The notes below the pieces were generated by a model, which saw only the letters and a program-made list of their open reading frames with translations, was not told where the DNA came from and made no database searches. Positions 63,209 through 64,000 of a DNA stretch of 64,000 nucleotides are shown here, piece by piece. How positions within the stretch are numbered: position 1 is the first letter of the stretch; each line of letters opens with the position of its first letter. The position numbers and the translations under genes are program-made. This stretch comes from an uncultured Eubacteriales bacterium (GTDB taxonomy: Bacteria > Bacillota > Clostridia > Peptostreptococcales > Anaerovoracaceae): contig OMZI01000001.1 in NCBI GenBank assembly GCA_900315485.1, positions 62,001 through 126,000 on the forward strand, read 5' to 3'.

Positions 63209-64000
63209 TTACCTCCAGCTCTGTGGTACGAAAAGTCTGTCATACAGTCTCAGAGCATATCTGTCTGTCATGCCTGAGATCCAGTCCTTGACAGCAACGT
63301 TTGTACCATCTTCCTTTTCGATTTCTTTATATACTCCGGGTATCTCGTCCGGATGATCAAGAAAGTACCCGTACAGTGATCTTATGATTAGATCGACCTT
63401 TTCCTTGTCCGTAACAGCCTGCACCTCAGGAGAGTTGTAGACATTAGCAAACATGAATGACCTGAGACTCAGCAGTGCTCTGCTGAAATCAGGTGAAAGA
63501 GCGATCTCCTTTTTTCCTTCGCTGTTGATGCACAGATCCGTGATCAGATTGTTGATGCGGTCACTGTGTGTGCTTCCGAGTATTGCGATATCATTTTCCG
63601 GAAGATCATCCATGCTGATGATGCCGCTCCTTATAGCGTCGTCTATATCGTGGTTGACATAGGCTATCCTGTCACAGATCTTGACTATCTGCCCTTCAAG
63701 AGTGAAAGGGATTCCCGGCCCCCTGTGATTCAGGATGCCGTCTCTTACTTCATAAGTCAGATTGAGACCTCTGCGTCTTGAAGTGTCTTCGATCCTGTCG
63801 ACGGTCCTGAGACTCTGCTCATTATGGGCAAAACCTCCGGGATGGATCGCATTGAGAACGGTCTCTCCGCTGTGACCGAACGGTGTATGTCCGAGGTCGT
63901 GACCCAGCGCGATCGCTTCGGTAAGGTCTTCGTTATACTGAAGTATCCTCGCGACTGTACGGGAAATCTGCGCTACTTCAAGAGTATGTGTCAGTCTGGT
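63209..64000 (-). CDS. dgt: dGTP triphosphohydrolase-like HD protein, 5' end cut by window end
   Basis: 264 codons without a stop are open to position 64000, so the N-terminus lies outside. I read TRLTHTLEVAQISRTVARIL (first HD His), then LGHDLGHTPFGHSGE (the HD pair and dGTPase motif), and KICDRIAYVNHDIDDAIRSG (last metal Asp). The C-terminal dGTPase_assoc region follows, ending LFVPQSWR. It is the Firmicute dgt-dnaG-rpoD order. The family cuts dGTP or other dNTPs to the nucleoside and triphosphate. Confidence 0.95.
   Translation of the reverse strand, partial: TRLTHTLEVAQISRTVARILQYNEDLTEAIALGHDLGHTPFGHSGETVLNAIHPGGFAHNEQSLRTVDRIEDTSRRRGLNLTYEVRDGILNHRGPGIPFTLEGQIVKICDRIAYVNHDIDDAIRSGIISMDDLPENDIAILGSTHSDRINNLITDLCINSEGKKEIALSPDFSRALLSLRSFMFANVYNSPEVQAVTDKEKVDLIIRSLYGYFLDHPDEIPGVYKEIEKEDGTNVAVKDWISGMTDRYALRLYDRLFVPQSWR

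Overview
The window is about 64 kb of a chromosome of a low-to-mid GC Gram-positive anaerobe, most likely a member of the Clostridia. The evidence is the gene content and order: mutS-mutL-miaA, nadD-yqeK-rsfS, mltG-trmR-trhP, dgt-dnaG-rpoD-trmK, a fused SecDF, RNase J, HemZ, a 1442-residue CoA-dehydratase activator, and intrinsic terminators and Shine-Dalgarno sites of Firmicutes type. I cannot name the genus. Every convincing gene is on the minus strand, so the window is best read from 64000 down to 1. The one plus-strand gene trace is a broken fragment near 4.5 kb.

Region by region, in transcription order. 64.0-58.4 kb: dgt (cut by the window end), dnaG, rpoD, trmK and a YkvI-type transporter. 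58.3-52.5 kb: the RNase P RNA, a giant BcrA/HgdC-type activator-reductase, a YebC regulator and a short open stretch without a start codon. 52.5-47.7 kb: a P1-family self-processing peptidase with a long low-complexity insert, polA and coaE. 47.6-44.5 kb: two tRNA-Leu genes, yajC and secDF. 44.5-36 kb: relA, a metallo-hydrolase, hemZ, hisS, aspS, nadD, yqeK and rsfS. 35.7-30.3 kb: leuS, RNase J, a YlbF-family gene broken by one stop codon, and efp. 30.3-24.3 kb: mltG, trmR, trhP, a CNNM/CBS membrane protein, an Asp23 protein, nusB and a TsaD-like paralogue. 24.3-19.3 kb: xseA, xseB, ispA, dxs and tlyA. 19.2-18 kb: an aminotransferase. 17.9-8.6 kb: mutS, mutL, miaA, a tyrosine recombinase, a methionine-gamma-lyase-family enzyme, a VTT membrane protein and a YbaK deacylase. 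8.4-6.1 kb: metY and metA, two steps of methionine synthesis through O-acetylhomoserine.

Below 6 kb the character changes to accessory DNA. A small LysM protein sits behind a promoter with two LexA-type boxes. An orphan ribbon-helix-helix protein follows, then a set of four repeats that look like the end of a lost transposon, and a broken gene. A LytS-type sensor kinase and a response regulator with a SARP-like DNA-binding domain come next; they have an 11-bp-period direct repeat just upstream of their probable -10 box. The last gene is a secreted fibro-slime-domain surface protein that runs off the window start and has two tandem 23-bp palindromic repeats in its leader.

The core part is housekeeping: translation, DNA repair and replication, isoprenoid and methionine synthesis, secretion and stringent response. 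The most unusual points are the P1 peptidase insert placed just before its presumed nucleophile, the SARP-like operator in front of the kinase operon, the LexA-controlled LysM gene and the nonsense-interrupted ylbF-like gene.
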